41,633 bases of DNA from CAG-791 sp963596015 (GTDB lineage Bacteria > Bacillota > Clostridia > Lachnospirales > Lachnospiraceae). This document shows, piece by piece, positions 25,443 through 34,184 of this stretch. Positions within the stretch are counted from its first letter, which is position 1; every line of letters starts with the position of its first letter. The stretch lies in the NCBI GenBank assembly GCA_963596015.1, contig CAVBJS010000016.1:1-41633 (forward strand), in the 5' to 3' direction. The notes beneath the pieces were generated by a model. The model was not told the DNA's origin, did no database searches, and worked only from the letters and a program-made list of their open reading frames with translations. Made by a program: the position numbers and the translations under genes.

Positions 25443-25580
25443 GCGGGATCCTTTCATATAAAAACTTTAAAACGCATATCATTTCTTATATACAATAAGT
25501 ATGGGCTTTATACAATAAGTATGGACTTTGCTACATCAAAAGTCAAATACAATCGGTCAAAAAACAACATTAAAATTTTC

Positions 25581-25599
25581 AAAAACCAACAAAAACAAA
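25581..25599. promoter_or_regulatory. Candidate DeoR operator at the first BMC promoter
   Basis: AAAAACCAACAAAAACAAA is shared, with one base inserted, with 30033-30050 upstream of the second BMC promoter. Both lie about 20-40 bp before the -35. AC-rich CAAAAACAAA-type half-sites fit operators known for DeoR regulators, and such a gene lies at 39054. The regulator assignment is inference. Confidence 0.4.
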
Positions 25600-25620
25600 T
25601 GTGAAGTAGTGATTATTTTA

Positions 25621-25649
25621 TTGACGTTGCCTGCTCTAACGTCTATAAT
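25621..25649 (+). promoter_or_regulatory. Strong promoter of the first BMC unit
   Basis: TTGACG (25621-25626) and TATAAT (25644-25649) are exactly 17 bp apart. The spacer contains an inverted repeat GACGTT-N9-AACGTC (25623-25643), a possible operator lying between the two boxes. Confidence 0.8.
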
Positions 25650-25730
25650 GGGAATAAAAACAGAATGAAGTAACTATATGCACATAAAATCCAATAGAAA
25701 AGCCGTGATTCATCGACAGAAAGGAATGGA

Positions 25731-28262
25731 ATGAGAAAGTTTTATACTGAGGAATTGCCTAAATCAGACCGTATCCCCCGGCTGGTGGCCAATCTGTATG
25801 CGAAGATGCCGGAGATCGAGTCTGCCCGGGCACGCCTGCTTACCGAGTCCTATAAGGCTACGGAGGGTGAGCCTGTGGTCATGCGTAAGGCTAAGGCTTT
25901 TTCCCACATCCTTCATCATCTGCCCATCATCATCAGAGATGAGGAACTGATCGTAGGCAGCACCACACTGGCTCCCAGAGGATGCCAGACCTATCCCGAG
26001 TTCTCCTATGAGTGGCTGGAGAAGGAGTATGACACCGTAGAGCACCGGGAGGCAGATCCTTTTTATATTTCCGAGGAGACCAAGCGGGAATTAAAGGAAG
26101 TCAATCCCTACTGGAAAGGCAAGACCACCAGCGAACTGGCTACCTCCTATATGTCCCCCGAGGCACTGACCGCCATCGAGCACAATATCTTTACACCGGG
26201 CAATTACTTCTATAACGGTGTAGGACACCTGACGGTACAGTACTGGAGAGTATTGAAGGAAGGCTATAAGGGGATCATAACGGAAGCGGCCCAGAGACTT
26301 TCCGAGTGCGATCCCGGCGATGCGGATTATGCTACCCGCAGCCGTTTCTTAGAGGCAGTGATCATCAGCTGCCAGGCAGCCATTGACTATGCAAAGCGCT
26401 ATGCAGTGCTGGCAAGAGAGATGGCAGAAAAGGAAGCAGATCCCAAGCGCAAAGAAGAGCTTCTGCAGATCGCTTCCAACTGCGAATGGGTACCGGAGAA
26501 CGGCGCCCGCACCTTCCATGAGGCCTGCCAGTCCTTCTGGTTTGTGCAGCAGCTTTTGCAGATCGAGTCCAGCGGCCACTCCATTTCTCCCGGACGCTTC
26601 GATCAGTACATGTATCCTTACTACAAAAAGGATCTGGAGGAAGGTAAGATCACCAGAGAGCAGGCACAGGAACTGATCGACTGCATCTGGGTGAAGTTAA
26701 ACGACCTGAACAAGTGCAGAGACGCAGAGAGCGCCAAGGGCTTTGCCGGTTATTCTCTTTTCCAGAATCTGATCGTAGGTGGTCAGGACCGCAGCGGCCA
26801 GGATGTGACCAACGACCTGTCCTTTATGTGTATCACGGCCAGCAAGCATGTTTTCCTGCCTATGCCTTCCTTGTCCATCCGCGTATGGAATGGCTCTCCG
26901 CAGGAGCTGCTGCTGCATGCGGCGGCATTGACCAGAACAGGTATCGGTCTGCCTGCTTACTACAACGATGAGATCATCATTCCGGCTCTTATGAACCGGG
27001 GCGTGACCTTAGAGGATGCCAGAGAATACAATATCATCGGCTGCGTAGAGCCGCAGTGCCCGGGCAAGACCAGCGGCTGGCATGACGCTGCTTTCTTTAA
27101 CATGTGCCGTCCGTTGGAGCTGGTATTTTCCAATGGTGTGGATAAGGGCAAGCAGATCAGTATCCAGACTGGCGACGTGGAGAAGATGGAGACTTTCGAA
27201 GAGTTCTTCGATGCTTACAAGAAGCAGATGTCTTATAATATTTCCCTTCTGGTCAACGCAGACAATGCCATCGACGTGGCCCATGCCACTCTTTGCCCCC
27301 TGCCTTTCGAGTCCTGCATGGTGGACGACTGCTTAAAGAGAGGCAAGAGTGTAGAAGAGGGCGGTGCGGTCTATAACTTCACCGGTCCCCAGGGATTTGG
27401 TATTGCCAACGTGGCCAATTCCCTCTACGCCATCAAGAAGCTGGTCTACGATGAGAAGAAAGTGACCATGGCCCAGTACAAGAAAGCACTGGCTATGAAC
27501 TATGGCCGCGGCTTTGATCAGCAGAGTGCTTCCGATCTGGCTGTGGGCGTGATCCGCAATCTGCAGGCCCAGGGCACAACGGTAGGCGAGAATGAAGTAG
27601 CCGCTGTGATCCAGTCCATCATGAACATGGAGATCCCTGCAGAGGAAAAGAAGCAGTATGACGAGCTGCTGGCCATGATCGAGGAAGTGCCCAAGTTCGG
27701 CAATGATATTGAGGAAGTGGATGCTTTCGCCAGAGAGGCAGCTTATACCTATACCAAGCCTATGGAGAAGTATCACAACCCCAGAGGCGGTCAGTTCCAG
27801 GCAGGCCTTTATCCCGTATCTGCCAATGTGCCGTTAGGTGCCCAGACCGGCGCTACCCCGGACGGTCGTCTGGCACACCAGCCTGTAGCGGACGGTGTTT
27901 CTCCTACCGCCGGCACGGACGTATGCGGTCCTACCGCAGCCTGCAACTCTGTGGCTAAGTTAGATCACGGCATTGCCAGCAACGGAACCCTCTTTAACAT
28001 GAAATTCCATCCTTCTGCTTTAAGCGGCGAGGAAGGCTTAGAGAAATTTATTGCCATGCTTCGTGCGTACTTCGATCAGAAGGGCATGCACATGCAGTTT
28101 AACGTAGTGGATCGCAACACCCTGCTGGATGCCCAGAAGCATCCTGAGAAATACGCACATCTGGTAGTCCGTGTGGCAGGCTACAGCGCCCTCTTTACCA
28201 CACTTTCCAGATCTCTGCAGGATGATATCATCCGCCGGACGGAGCAGACAGGAGATATGTAA
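25731..28262 (+). CDS. B12-independent 1,2-propanediol dehydratase (glycyl radical enzyme)
   Basis: The product is 843 aa and dehydrates 1,2-propanediol to propionaldehyde. The catalytic residues fall at positions I recall for the Roseburia inulinivorans diol dehydratase: His166 (NGVGHLTVQY), Cys438 and Glu440 (GCVEPQCPG) and Gly817 in the radical loop RVAGYSALF. The start follows GAAAGGAATGGA. It opens the BMC locus, and its activase follows 4 bp after the stop. Unlike five other cargo enzymes here it shows no obvious terminal encapsulation helix. Glycerol dehydratase is the nearest alternative, but the fucose context favours propanediol. Confidence 0.95.
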   Translation: MRKFYTEELPKSDRIPRLVANLYAKMPEIESARARLLTESYKATEGEPVVMRKAKAFSHILHHLPIIIRDEELIVGSTTLAPRGCQTYPEFSYEWLEKEYDTVEHREADPFYISEETKRELKEVNPYWKGKTTSELATSYMSPEALTAIEHNIFTPGNYFYNGVGHLTVQYWRVLKEGYKGIITEAAQRLSECDPGDADYATRSRFLEAVIISCQAAIDYAKRYAVLAREMAEKEADPKRKEELLQIASNCEWVPENGARTFHEACQSFWFVQQLLQIESSGHSISPGRFDQYMYPYYKKDLEEGKITREQAQELIDCIWVKLNDLNKCRDAESAKGFAGYSLFQNLIVGGQDRSGQDVTNDLSFMCITASKHVFLPMPSLSIRVWNGSPQELLLHAAALTRTGIGLPAYYNDEIIIPALMNRGVTLEDAREYNIIGCVEPQCPGKTSGWHDAAFFNMCRPLELVFSNGVDKGKQISIQTGDVEKMETFEEFFDAYKKQMSYNISLLVNADNAIDVAHATLCPLPFESCMVDDCLKRGKSVEEGGAVYNFTGPQGFGIANVANSLYAIKKLVYDEKKVTMAQYKKALAMNYGRGFDQQSASDLAVGVIRNLQAQGTTVGENEVAAVIQSIMNMEIPAEEKKQYDELLAMIEEVPKFGNDIEEVDAFAREAAYTYTKPMEKYHNPRGGQFQAGLYPVSANVPLGAQTGATPDGRLAHQPVADGVSPTAGTDVCGPTAACNSVAKLDHGIASNGTLFNMKFHPSALSGEEGLEKFIAMLRAYFDQKGMHMQFNVVDRNTLLDAQKHPEKYAHLVVRVAGYSALFTTLSRSLQDDIIRRTEQTGDM

Positions 28263-28266
28263 ACTT

Positions 28267-29067
28267 ATGGAACAGGATTTCTGGAGTACAAAAGGCAGGA
28301 TCTTTGATATACAGCGATATTCCATTCATGACGGCCGGGGCATCCGCACCATTGTTTTCTTAAAGGGATGTGTGCTGCGATGCCGCTGGTGCTGCAATCC
28401 CGAGTCCCAGAATTACGGAATAGAGACGGTGATGATCGACGGCAAAAAGAAGGTCTACGGCAAGGATGTGACCGTAGAGGAAGTGATCGAGACCGTTCGC
28501 AAAGACCGTGTCTATTACCGCCGCTCCGGCGGCGGTGGACTGACCCTCTCCGGAGGGGAATGTCTTTGCCAGCCCCAGTTTGCAAGAGATCTGCTGCGGG
28601 CCGCCAAGAGCATCGGTATCTCCACAGCGATCGAGAGCATGGCCTGCGTAGACTATAAGGCTATCGAAGGCGTGCTTCCATATCTGGATCAGTATCTGAT
28701 GGATATTAAGCACATGGACGGCGCCAAGCACAAGGCTTTCACGGGTCGGGACAATGCCCTGATCCTGGAAAACGCCAGGAAGGTAGCCGCTTCCGGCATG
28801 ACGCAGCTGAGCATCCGGGTACCTACGATCCCCACCTTTAATGACACACCGGAGGAGATCAGAGCGATCGCCAAGTTCGCCGACAGCCTGCCGGGGGTAA
28901 AACGGATCCACCTGCTGCCCTATCACAGACTGGGACAGGATAAATACGACCGATTGGGAAGAGACTATACCTTAAAGGAAATTCTTCCCCCCACCAATGA
29001 TCATATGAAGATGTTAAAAGAAATGGTGGAAAGAGAAACTTCCCTCCAGTGCATCATCGGAGGGTGA
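28267..29067 (+). CDS. Glycyl-radical diol dehydratase activating enzyme
   Basis: The product is 266 aa, a radical-SAM protein. The cluster motif is CVLRCRWC (C35, C39, C42), and GGGGLTLSGGECL is the SAM-binding glycine stretch. It activates the dehydratase encoded just upstream. Between NPESQNY and VTVEEV there is no cysteine-rich ferredoxin-like insert, which many non-PFL glycyl-radical activases carry. The nearest ribosome site, AGGAG, lies inside the end of the dehydratase gene, 12 bp from the ATG, so translation is probably coupled. Confidence 0.93.
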   Translation: MEQDFWSTKGRIFDIQRYSIHDGRGIRTIVFLKGCVLRCRWCCNPESQNYGIETVMIDGKKKVYGKDVTVEEVIETVRKDRVYYRRSGGGGLTLSGGECLCQPQFARDLLRAAKSIGISTAIESMACVDYKAIEGVLPYLDQYLMDIKHMDGAKHKAFTGRDNALILENARKVAASGMTQLSIRVPTIPTFNDTPEEIRAIAKFADSLPGVKRIHLLPYHRLGQDKYDRLGRDYTLKEILPPTNDHMKMLKEMVERETSLQCIIGG

Positions 29068-29107
29068 TGGCGCGTACCTGTGCGCCACGCCGCAGCCTTG
29101 CTGCGGT
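29068..29107 (+). other. Double hairpin before the EutS-like shell gene
   Basis: TGGCGC pairs with GCGCCA, and CCGCAG pairs with CTGCGG, in immediate succession just after the activase stop. The second hairpin resembles the GCCGCAG hairpins found before several ribosome sites in this window. GGAAGG and the shell gene ATG follow about 15 bp later. Confidence 0.55.
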
Positions 29108-29129
29108 GTCATAAAAGGAAGGTAAACAA

Positions 29130-29492
29130 ATGTACGAAGACAACAACAAACAGCGGATCATACAGGAACTGGTGCCCGGCAAACAGATCTCTCTTGCCCA
29201 TATCATCGCCAGCCCTGACAGAGTGCTCTATGAAAAACTGGGACTGGATCCGGCCATGGACTATTCCCAGTCCGCCATCGGTGTCATGACCATCAGCCCG
29301 GCGGAGACAGCTATCATCATCGCCGATGTGGCTATGAAGGCGGCGGGCATCACCATCGGCTTTGTAGATCGTTTCAGCGGTTCGCTGATCGTAACGGGAA
29401 CAGTCTCCGAGGTGGAGGCGGCAACAGAGGCAGTGCTTAGCTACTGTACGGATAAGCTGGGCTTTACCGTATGCCCGATCACAAAGACATGA
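29130..29492 (+). CDS. BMC shell protein, EutS/PduU type (circularly permuted BMC-H)
   Basis: The product is 120 aa. QRIIQELVPGKQISLAHII and GFVDRFSGSLIVTGTVSEVE closely match the EutS/PduU pattern, in which the BMC fold is permuted and the N-terminus forms a small beta-barrel. It is a hexameric facet protein of the microcompartment shell. It follows the dehydratase and activase and overlaps the next gene. Confidence 0.93.
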   Translation: MYEDNNKQRIIQELVPGKQISLAHIIASPDRVLYEKLGLDPAMDYSQSAIGVMTISPAETAIIIADVAMKAAGITIGFVDRFSGSLIVTGTVSEVEAATEAVLSYCTDKLGFTVCPITKT

Positions 29493-29956
29493 AGAAGCTG
29501 ATACTGGTAGGCCGCAGCGAGAGCGGAAAGACCACTCTGACCCAGGCACTGAAGGGAGAAAAGGTTCACTATTACAAGACACAGTATGTGAATTACTTTT
29601 CCAGTATTATCGATACGCCCGGAGAATATGCCCAGGAAGCCAAGCTTGGTCACGCCCTTGCGGTATACACCTATGAGGCGGATGTGGTGGGACTGATCTG
29701 TTCTTCCATCGAGCCCTATTGTCTTTTTCCGCCCAACATTACCTGCATGTGCAACAGAGATGTGGTGGGGATCGTCACCAAGATTAACCATCCCAAAGCA
29801 GATGTGGCCAGAGCAGAGCGGTGGCTTCGACTGGCGGGATGCCGGAAGATCTTTTATGTGGATTCTGTGAAAAATCAGGGCGTGGCGTCCATTCTCAACT
29901 ACCTGCGGGAGGACAGTGATCCGCCTGTAGAGCTTAAAGATGAGGATCTTACGTAA
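29489..29956 (+). CDS. EutP/PduV-like small GTPase-fold protein
   Basis: The product is 155 aa. The P-loop is GRSESGKTT at residues 8-16; DTPGEY and TKINH are the following nucleotide-binding motifs. EutP/PduV proteins associate with microcompartments, with acetate kinase activity or a positioning role proposed for some members. The ATG at 29489 overlaps the stop of the shell gene (ATGA), giving coupled translation; an upstream in-frame ATG at 29471 would add six residues. Confidence 0.87.
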   Translation: MKKLILVGRSESGKTTLTQALKGEKVHYYKTQYVNYFSSIIDTPGEYAQEAKLGHALAVYTYEADVVGLICSSIEPYCLFPPNITCMCNRDVVGIVTKINHPKADVARAERWLRLAGCRKIFYVDSVKNQGVASILNYLREDSDPPVELKDEDLT

Positions 29957-30032
29957 AACATTACTGCTCTGTCACTCCCAAGTGGGCATGGTGACAAAGT
30001 GGCAGCCATAAAACCACAACAATCAACAAAAT

Positions 30033-30050
30033 AAAAACCACAAAAACAAA
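30033..30050. promoter_or_regulatory. Candidate DeoR operator at the second BMC promoter
   Basis: AAAAACCACAAAAACAAA matches the site at 25581-25599 apart from one inserted base. It sits in a longer AC-rich tract (about 30010-30060), 20 bp before the -35. Confidence 0.4.
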
Positions 30051-30070
30051 GAAAAACAACAATCGACGTG

Positions 30071-30110
30071 TTGACTTTATTCCTGCATTCCTCTATAATG
30101 AAGCAGGAAT
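30071..30110 (+). promoter_or_regulatory. Strong promoter of the second BMC unit, with dyad
   Basis: TTGACT (30071-30076) and TATAAT (30094-30099) are 17 bp apart. A perfect inverted repeat ATTCCTGC-N16-GCAGGAAT (30079-30110) brackets the -10 box and could be an operator. Confidence 0.8.
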
Positions 30111-30194
30111 CAACAAAAGTGTTCAAAAAGTTACATCTTATTATCATACCATTTAAACCAGGCTCTCAAAGGGGCCGCGCAAGGAGGATGACAA

Positions 30195-31019
30195 ATGCAG
30201 AACGAGTACGAAATCAAAAAACAGATTTGTGACATCGGCAAGAGAATCTACAACCGTAACATGGTTGCAGCAAATGACGGTAACATCTCCGTTAAGCTCA
30301 ATGACAATGAGTTCCTTTGCACACCTACCGGTGTTTCCAAGGGCTTCATGACCCCGGATTATATCTGCAAGGTTGATAAGAATGGTAATGTCCTTCAGGC
30401 TAACAAGGGCTTCCGTCCTTCTTCCGAGATCAAGATGCACATGAGAGTCTATGCTAAGAGACCTGATGTTGGATCTGTTGTACATGCACATCCCGTTTAT
30501 GCTACCAGCTTTGCCATCGCAGGCATCCCGCTGACACAGCCCATCATGCCTGAGGCAGTTATCGCTCTCGGATGTGTTCCGATCGCTGAGTACGGCACAC
30601 CTTCCACCAACGAGATCCCGGATAACCTGGAGAAGTATCTTCCTTACTACGATGCAGTTCTGTTAGAGAGCCACGGCGCTCTGACCTGGTCCACCGACCT
30701 GCTGGCTGCATACCTGAAGATGGAGTCTGTAGAGTTCTATGCACAGCTGCTGTATCAGTCCAAGATGCTGGGCGGCCCCAAGGAGTTCGACCACGCAACC
30801 GTTGAGAAGCTGTACGAGATCAGAAGACAGATGGGTCTTCCCGGAAAGCACCCGGCAAACCTTTGCCAGAACAAGGATGGCGTAAACTGCCATAACTGCG
30901 GCTGCCACAAGGATGCTCCCAATGGCACCGGTTCCGTAAATTCCGCACTTCCCAAGGAACCCAATCCGGAAGTGATCGCTGAGATTACCAAGAAAGTACT
31001 GGAGCAGCTGAATAAATAA
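30195..31019 (+). CDS. fucA: L-fuculose-1-phosphate aldolase with encapsulation tail
   Basis: The product is 274 aa, a class II aldolase that cleaves L-fuculose-1-phosphate to DHAP and L-lactaldehyde. The zinc/catalytic residues are Glu78 (SSEIK), His97 and His99 (VHAHP) and His160 (ESHGAL). The core ends near residue 215. A tail follows with four cysteines (C224, C232, C235, C237) and then an amphipathic helix NPEVIAEITKKVLEQLNK (257-274), typical of a BMC encapsulation peptide. It heads the second BMC unit with a strong AAGGAGG site and should place lactaldehyde production at or inside the shell. Confidence 0.94.
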   Translation: MQNEYEIKKQICDIGKRIYNRNMVAANDGNISVKLNDNEFLCTPTGVSKGFMTPDYICKVDKNGNVLQANKGFRPSSEIKMHMRVYAKRPDVGSVVHAHPVYATSFAIAGIPLTQPIMPEAVIALGCVPIAEYGTPSTNEIPDNLEKYLPYYDAVLLESHGALTWSTDLLAAYLKMESVEFYAQLLYQSKMLGGPKEFDHATVEKLYEIRRQMGLPGKHPANLCQNKDGVNCHNCGCHKDAPNGTGSVNSALPKEPNPEVIAEITKKVLEQLNK

Positions 31020-31537
31020 TGACAATGGACGAAATTGTTGCCAGAACGATTAGTGACGTTCTGGGTAATCAGAACCAGATTCGTGAATCCGCAGGAAAGC
31101 CTGCCGGCTACGAAGAAAAAGGTATGACCCTTAAGCTGGCCACCGCCCTCATTGCAAAAGTGGAGGCGGAGGCCGTCCGAAGGGGCATGGCTGTGGTAGC
31201 AGCGGTTTCCGATGCATCCGGCCGGCCGGTGGCAGTACATTGCATGGATGGTGCTTATATAGGCAGCTACGATGTAGCACTGAATAAGACATATACCTCT
31301 ATTGCTTTTAAGATGTCCACCGCAGACCTTGGCAAACTGGCACAGCCGGGAGAATCTCTCTACGGCATCCAGTTCACCAACGACGGCAAGATCGTGATCT
31401 TCGGCGGCGGCGAGCCTCTCTATAAAGAAGGCAGGATCATCGGCGCCTTAGGTGTCAGCGGCGGCAGTGCCGCAGAGGATACAGATCTGGCAGCATATGG
31501 CAGTTCTATTTTAAAGGAGGTAATCTCATGCCTGTAA
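31019..31537 (+). CDS. GlcG/HbpS (PduO C-terminal-like) protein with encapsulation peptide
   Basis: The product is 172 aa. The N-terminal helix MDEIVARTISDVLGN looks like an encapsulation peptide. The rest is the GlcG/HbpS domain also found at the C-terminus of PduO (VAAVSDASGRPVAVHCMDGA, KIVIFGGGEPLY, GALGVSGGSAAED). This domain can bind heme or corrinoid ligands in some proteins; its role in microcompartments is unclear. The start codon shares one base with the fucA stop, and the 3' end overlaps the next gene by 10 bp. Confidence 0.85.
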   Translation: MTMDEIVARTISDVLGNQNQIRESAGKPAGYEEKGMTLKLATALIAKVEAEAVRRGMAVVAAVSDASGRPVAVHCMDGAYIGSYDVALNKTYTSIAFKMSTADLGKLAQPGESLYGIQFTNDGKIVIFGGGEPLYKEGRIIGALGVSGGSAAEDTDLAAYGSSILKEVISCL

Positions 31538-32919
31538 GTGAGAGCATGGTGAAAGAGGTCGTGCAGGAAGTCATGGCAAAGATGCAGATCTCTGATGCAG
31601 CCAGCGGCAAGCACGGCGTGTTCACTGATATGAACGAGGCTATCGCAGCTGCGAAGGAAGCACAGAAGATCGTTCGCAATCTGACCATGGATCAGCGCGA
31701 GAAAATCATCAGCAATATTCGTAAAAAGACACATGAAAATGCCGAGATCATGGCCAGAATGGGCGTAGATGAGACCGGCATGGGCAATGTAGGAGATAAG
31801 ATCTTAAAGCATCACCTGGTAGCAGATAAGGTGCCCGGCACAGAGGATATCACCACAGAGGCATATTCCGGCGACCGCGGCCTTACCTTGGTAGAGATGG
31901 GCCCCTTCGGTGTGATCGGCGCCATCACTCCCTGCACCAATCCCAGTGAGACAGTACTTTGCAATTCCATGGGCATGATCGCAGCCGGCAACACGGTTGT
32001 ATTCAATCCCCATCCCCAGGCTATCAAGACTTCCATTTATGCCATCAACCTGGTGAATGAAGCCAGCTTAGAGGCAGGCGGTCCTGACAATGTAGCCTGC
32101 ACCGTAGAGCATCCTACCCTGGATTCCAGCAATATCATGATGCACCACAAGGACATTCCGCTGATCGCAGCGACCGGCGGCCCGGGTGTTGTAACCGCAG
32201 TCCTTTCTTCCGGTAAGCGCGGCATCGGCGCAGGCGCAGGCAATCCGCCGGCTCTGGTAGATGAGACCGCTAACGTGAGAAAGGCAGCACAGGATATCGT
32301 CAACGGCTGCACCTTCGATAACAACCTTCCCTGCATCGCTGAGAAGGAAGTAGTGGCAGTCAGCAGCGTATGCGACGAGCTGATGAATTACATGATCAAC
32401 GAGCAGGGCTGCTACTTAGCTTCCAAGGAAGAGCAGGATAAGCTGACCGCTACCGTTATGGATGCTAAGGGACGTCTGAACAGAAAGTGCGTAGGCAGAA
32501 GCGCAAAGGTTCTGCTTTCCATGATCGGTGTAGAAGTTCCGGACAATATCCGCTGCATCATCTTCGAAGGACCTAAGGAGCATCCGCTGATCGCTACAGA
32601 GCTGATGATGCCTATCCTGGGCGTGGTCCGTGTAGATACCTTTGAAGAGGCTGTAGAGGCAGCTGTTTGGTTAGAGCATGGCAATCGCCACTCCGCACAC
32701 ATCCACAGCATGAATGTAGAGCACATCACCACTTATGCAAAGGCCATCGATACCGCGATCCTGGTAAAGAACGGACCTTCCTATGCAGCACTTGGTTTCG
32801 GCGGTGAGAGTATTTGTACATTCACCATCGCAAGCCGTACCGGTGAGGGCCTGACCAGTGCCAAGACCTTTACCAAGAAGAGACGCTGCGTTATGCAGGA
32901 CAGCCTCTGCATTCGCTAA
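31528..32919 (+). CDS. pduP: CoA-acylating propionaldehyde dehydrogenase
   Basis: The product is 463 aa and converts propionaldehyde to propionyl-CoA with NAD and CoA. The catalytic cysteine is Cys269 in NNLPCIAEKE. Other family segments include PFGVIGAITPCTNPSET and LGFGGESICTFTIASRTGEG. An N-terminal amphipathic helix (SMVKEVVQEVMAKMQI) serves as encapsulation peptide, as in PduP. The start follows AAAGGAGGTAATCTC inside the preceding gene. It could also act on lactaldehyde or acetaldehyde. Confidence 0.94.
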   Translation: MPVSESMVKEVVQEVMAKMQISDAASGKHGVFTDMNEAIAAAKEAQKIVRNLTMDQREKIISNIRKKTHENAEIMARMGVDETGMGNVGDKILKHHLVADKVPGTEDITTEAYSGDRGLTLVEMGPFGVIGAITPCTNPSETVLCNSMGMIAAGNTVVFNPHPQAIKTSIYAINLVNEASLEAGGPDNVACTVEHPTLDSSNIMMHHKDIPLIAATGGPGVVTAVLSSGKRGIGAGAGNPPALVDETANVRKAAQDIVNGCTFDNNLPCIAEKEVVAVSSVCDELMNYMINEQGCYLASKEEQDKLTATVMDAKGRLNRKCVGRSAKVLLSMIGVEVPDNIRCIIFEGPKEHPLIATELMMPILGVVRVDTFEEAVEAAVWLEHGNRHSAHIHSMNVEHITTYAKAIDTAILVKNGPSYAALGFGGESICTFTIASRTGEGLTSAKTFTKKRRCVMQDSLCIR

Positions 32920-32956
32920 TAAAGCGAAGTGATCGTTTCAGCAGAAAGGAAATAAA

Positions 32957-34165
32957 ATGGACCAGACAAATATTGAGGAAATTGTTAGACAGGTCTTAAG
33001 CAGCATGACAGACGGTAGCGTAAATACCGCTTCTGCTCCTTCATCTTCTGTATCCACAGAGATTCCGAAGACCGCTCATGTTGCAGTTCTGACTGCATTA
33101 GAGCATTTTGATATTAAAGAGTATCCCATCCCGCCGTTAGGCGATGGCGACATTCTGGTAAAGGTAGAAGGCTGCGGCGTTTGCGGAACAGATGCCCATG
33201 AATTCAAGAAAGATCCCTTCAGCCTGATCCCTGTAGCACTTGGCCATGAAGGCACAGGTACCATCGTTGCCATGGGCAAGAATGTAAAGAAGGATTCCGC
33301 CGGCAAGGATTTAAAGATCGGTGATAAGGTTGTTACCTGCATGATCTTCCATGATGATCCGGAGATCACCATGTTCGATCTGAACAAGCAGAACATCGGC
33401 GGCGCTGATGTATACGGCCTGCTGCCGGATGACGACATCCACTTAAACGGCTGGTTTTCCGATTACCTCTTCATCAGAGAGGGTTCCACCGTATTCAACG
33501 TAAGTGATCTGGATCTGGATTCCCGTATCCTTATCGAGCCTTGCGCAGTACTGGTACATGCGGTAGAGAGAGCAAAGAGCACCAACATCCTTCGCTTCAA
33601 CAGCAGAGTAGTAGTACAGGGATGCGGCCCCATCGGCCTGATCTGCATCGCCGTTCTTCGTACCATGGGTATCGAGAACATCGTAGCAGTAGACGGCAAC
33701 GAGCAGCGTCTGGAATTCGCAAAGCGCATGGGCGCTGAGAAGAGCGTTAACTTTGCAAATTACAAGGGCATCGATGCTCTGACAGAAGCTGTAAAGGATG
33801 CCTTCGGCGGTCACTTAGCTGACTTCGGCTTCCAGTGCACAGGTAACCCTCACGCACACAGCAACATTTACAAGTTCATCCGCAACGGCGGCGGCCTTTG
33901 CGAGTTAGGCTTCTTTATCAACGGCGGCGATGCAACCATCAATCCGCACTTTGATATTTGCTCAAAAGAACTGACAATGGTAGGCTCTTGGGTGTATACT
34001 TTAAGAGATTATGCAACTACCTTTGATTTCCTGAAGAGAGCACAGGCAATCGGCCTTCCTATGAAGGAACTGATCACAGACAAGTATCCGCTTGATCAGA
34101 TCAACGAAGCTCTCAAGAAGAATCTGTCCATGACAGGTCTTAAGATCGCTATCGTCAACGAGTAA
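32957..34165 (+). CDS. Zn-dependent (MDR) alcohol dehydrogenase with encapsulation peptide
   Basis: The product is 402 aa. Residues 5-18 (NIEEIVRQVLSSMT) form an encapsulation helix joined to the core by a Ser/Thr/Ala-rich linker. Likely catalytic zinc ligands are Cys76 (GVCGTDAHE), His97 and Glu98 (GHEGTG) and Glu194 (IEPCAV). GCGPIGLICI is the nucleotide-binding motif. The four cysteines of the structural zinc lobe are absent. It should reduce propionaldehyde to propanol, lactaldehyde to propanediol, or both, recycling NADH; it stands in place of the iron-dependent PduQ of other loci. Confidence 0.92.
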   Translation: MDQTNIEEIVRQVLSSMTDGSVNTASAPSSSVSTEIPKTAHVAVLTALEHFDIKEYPIPPLGDGDILVKVEGCGVCGTDAHEFKKDPFSLIPVALGHEGTGTIVAMGKNVKKDSAGKDLKIGDKVVTCMIFHDDPEITMFDLNKQNIGGADVYGLLPDDDIHLNGWFSDYLFIREGSTVFNVSDLDLDSRILIEPCAVLVHAVERAKSTNILRFNSRVVVQGCGPIGLICIAVLRTMGIENIVAVDGNEQRLEFAKRMGAEKSVNFANYKGIDALTEAVKDAFGGHLADFGFQCTGNPHAHSNIYKFIRNGGGLCELGFFINGGDATINPHFDICSKELTMVGSWVYTLRDYATTFDFLKRAQAIGLPMKELITDKYPLDQINEALKKNLSMTGLKIAIVNE

Positions 34166-34184
34166 CAGTTAAAGGAGGCACACC

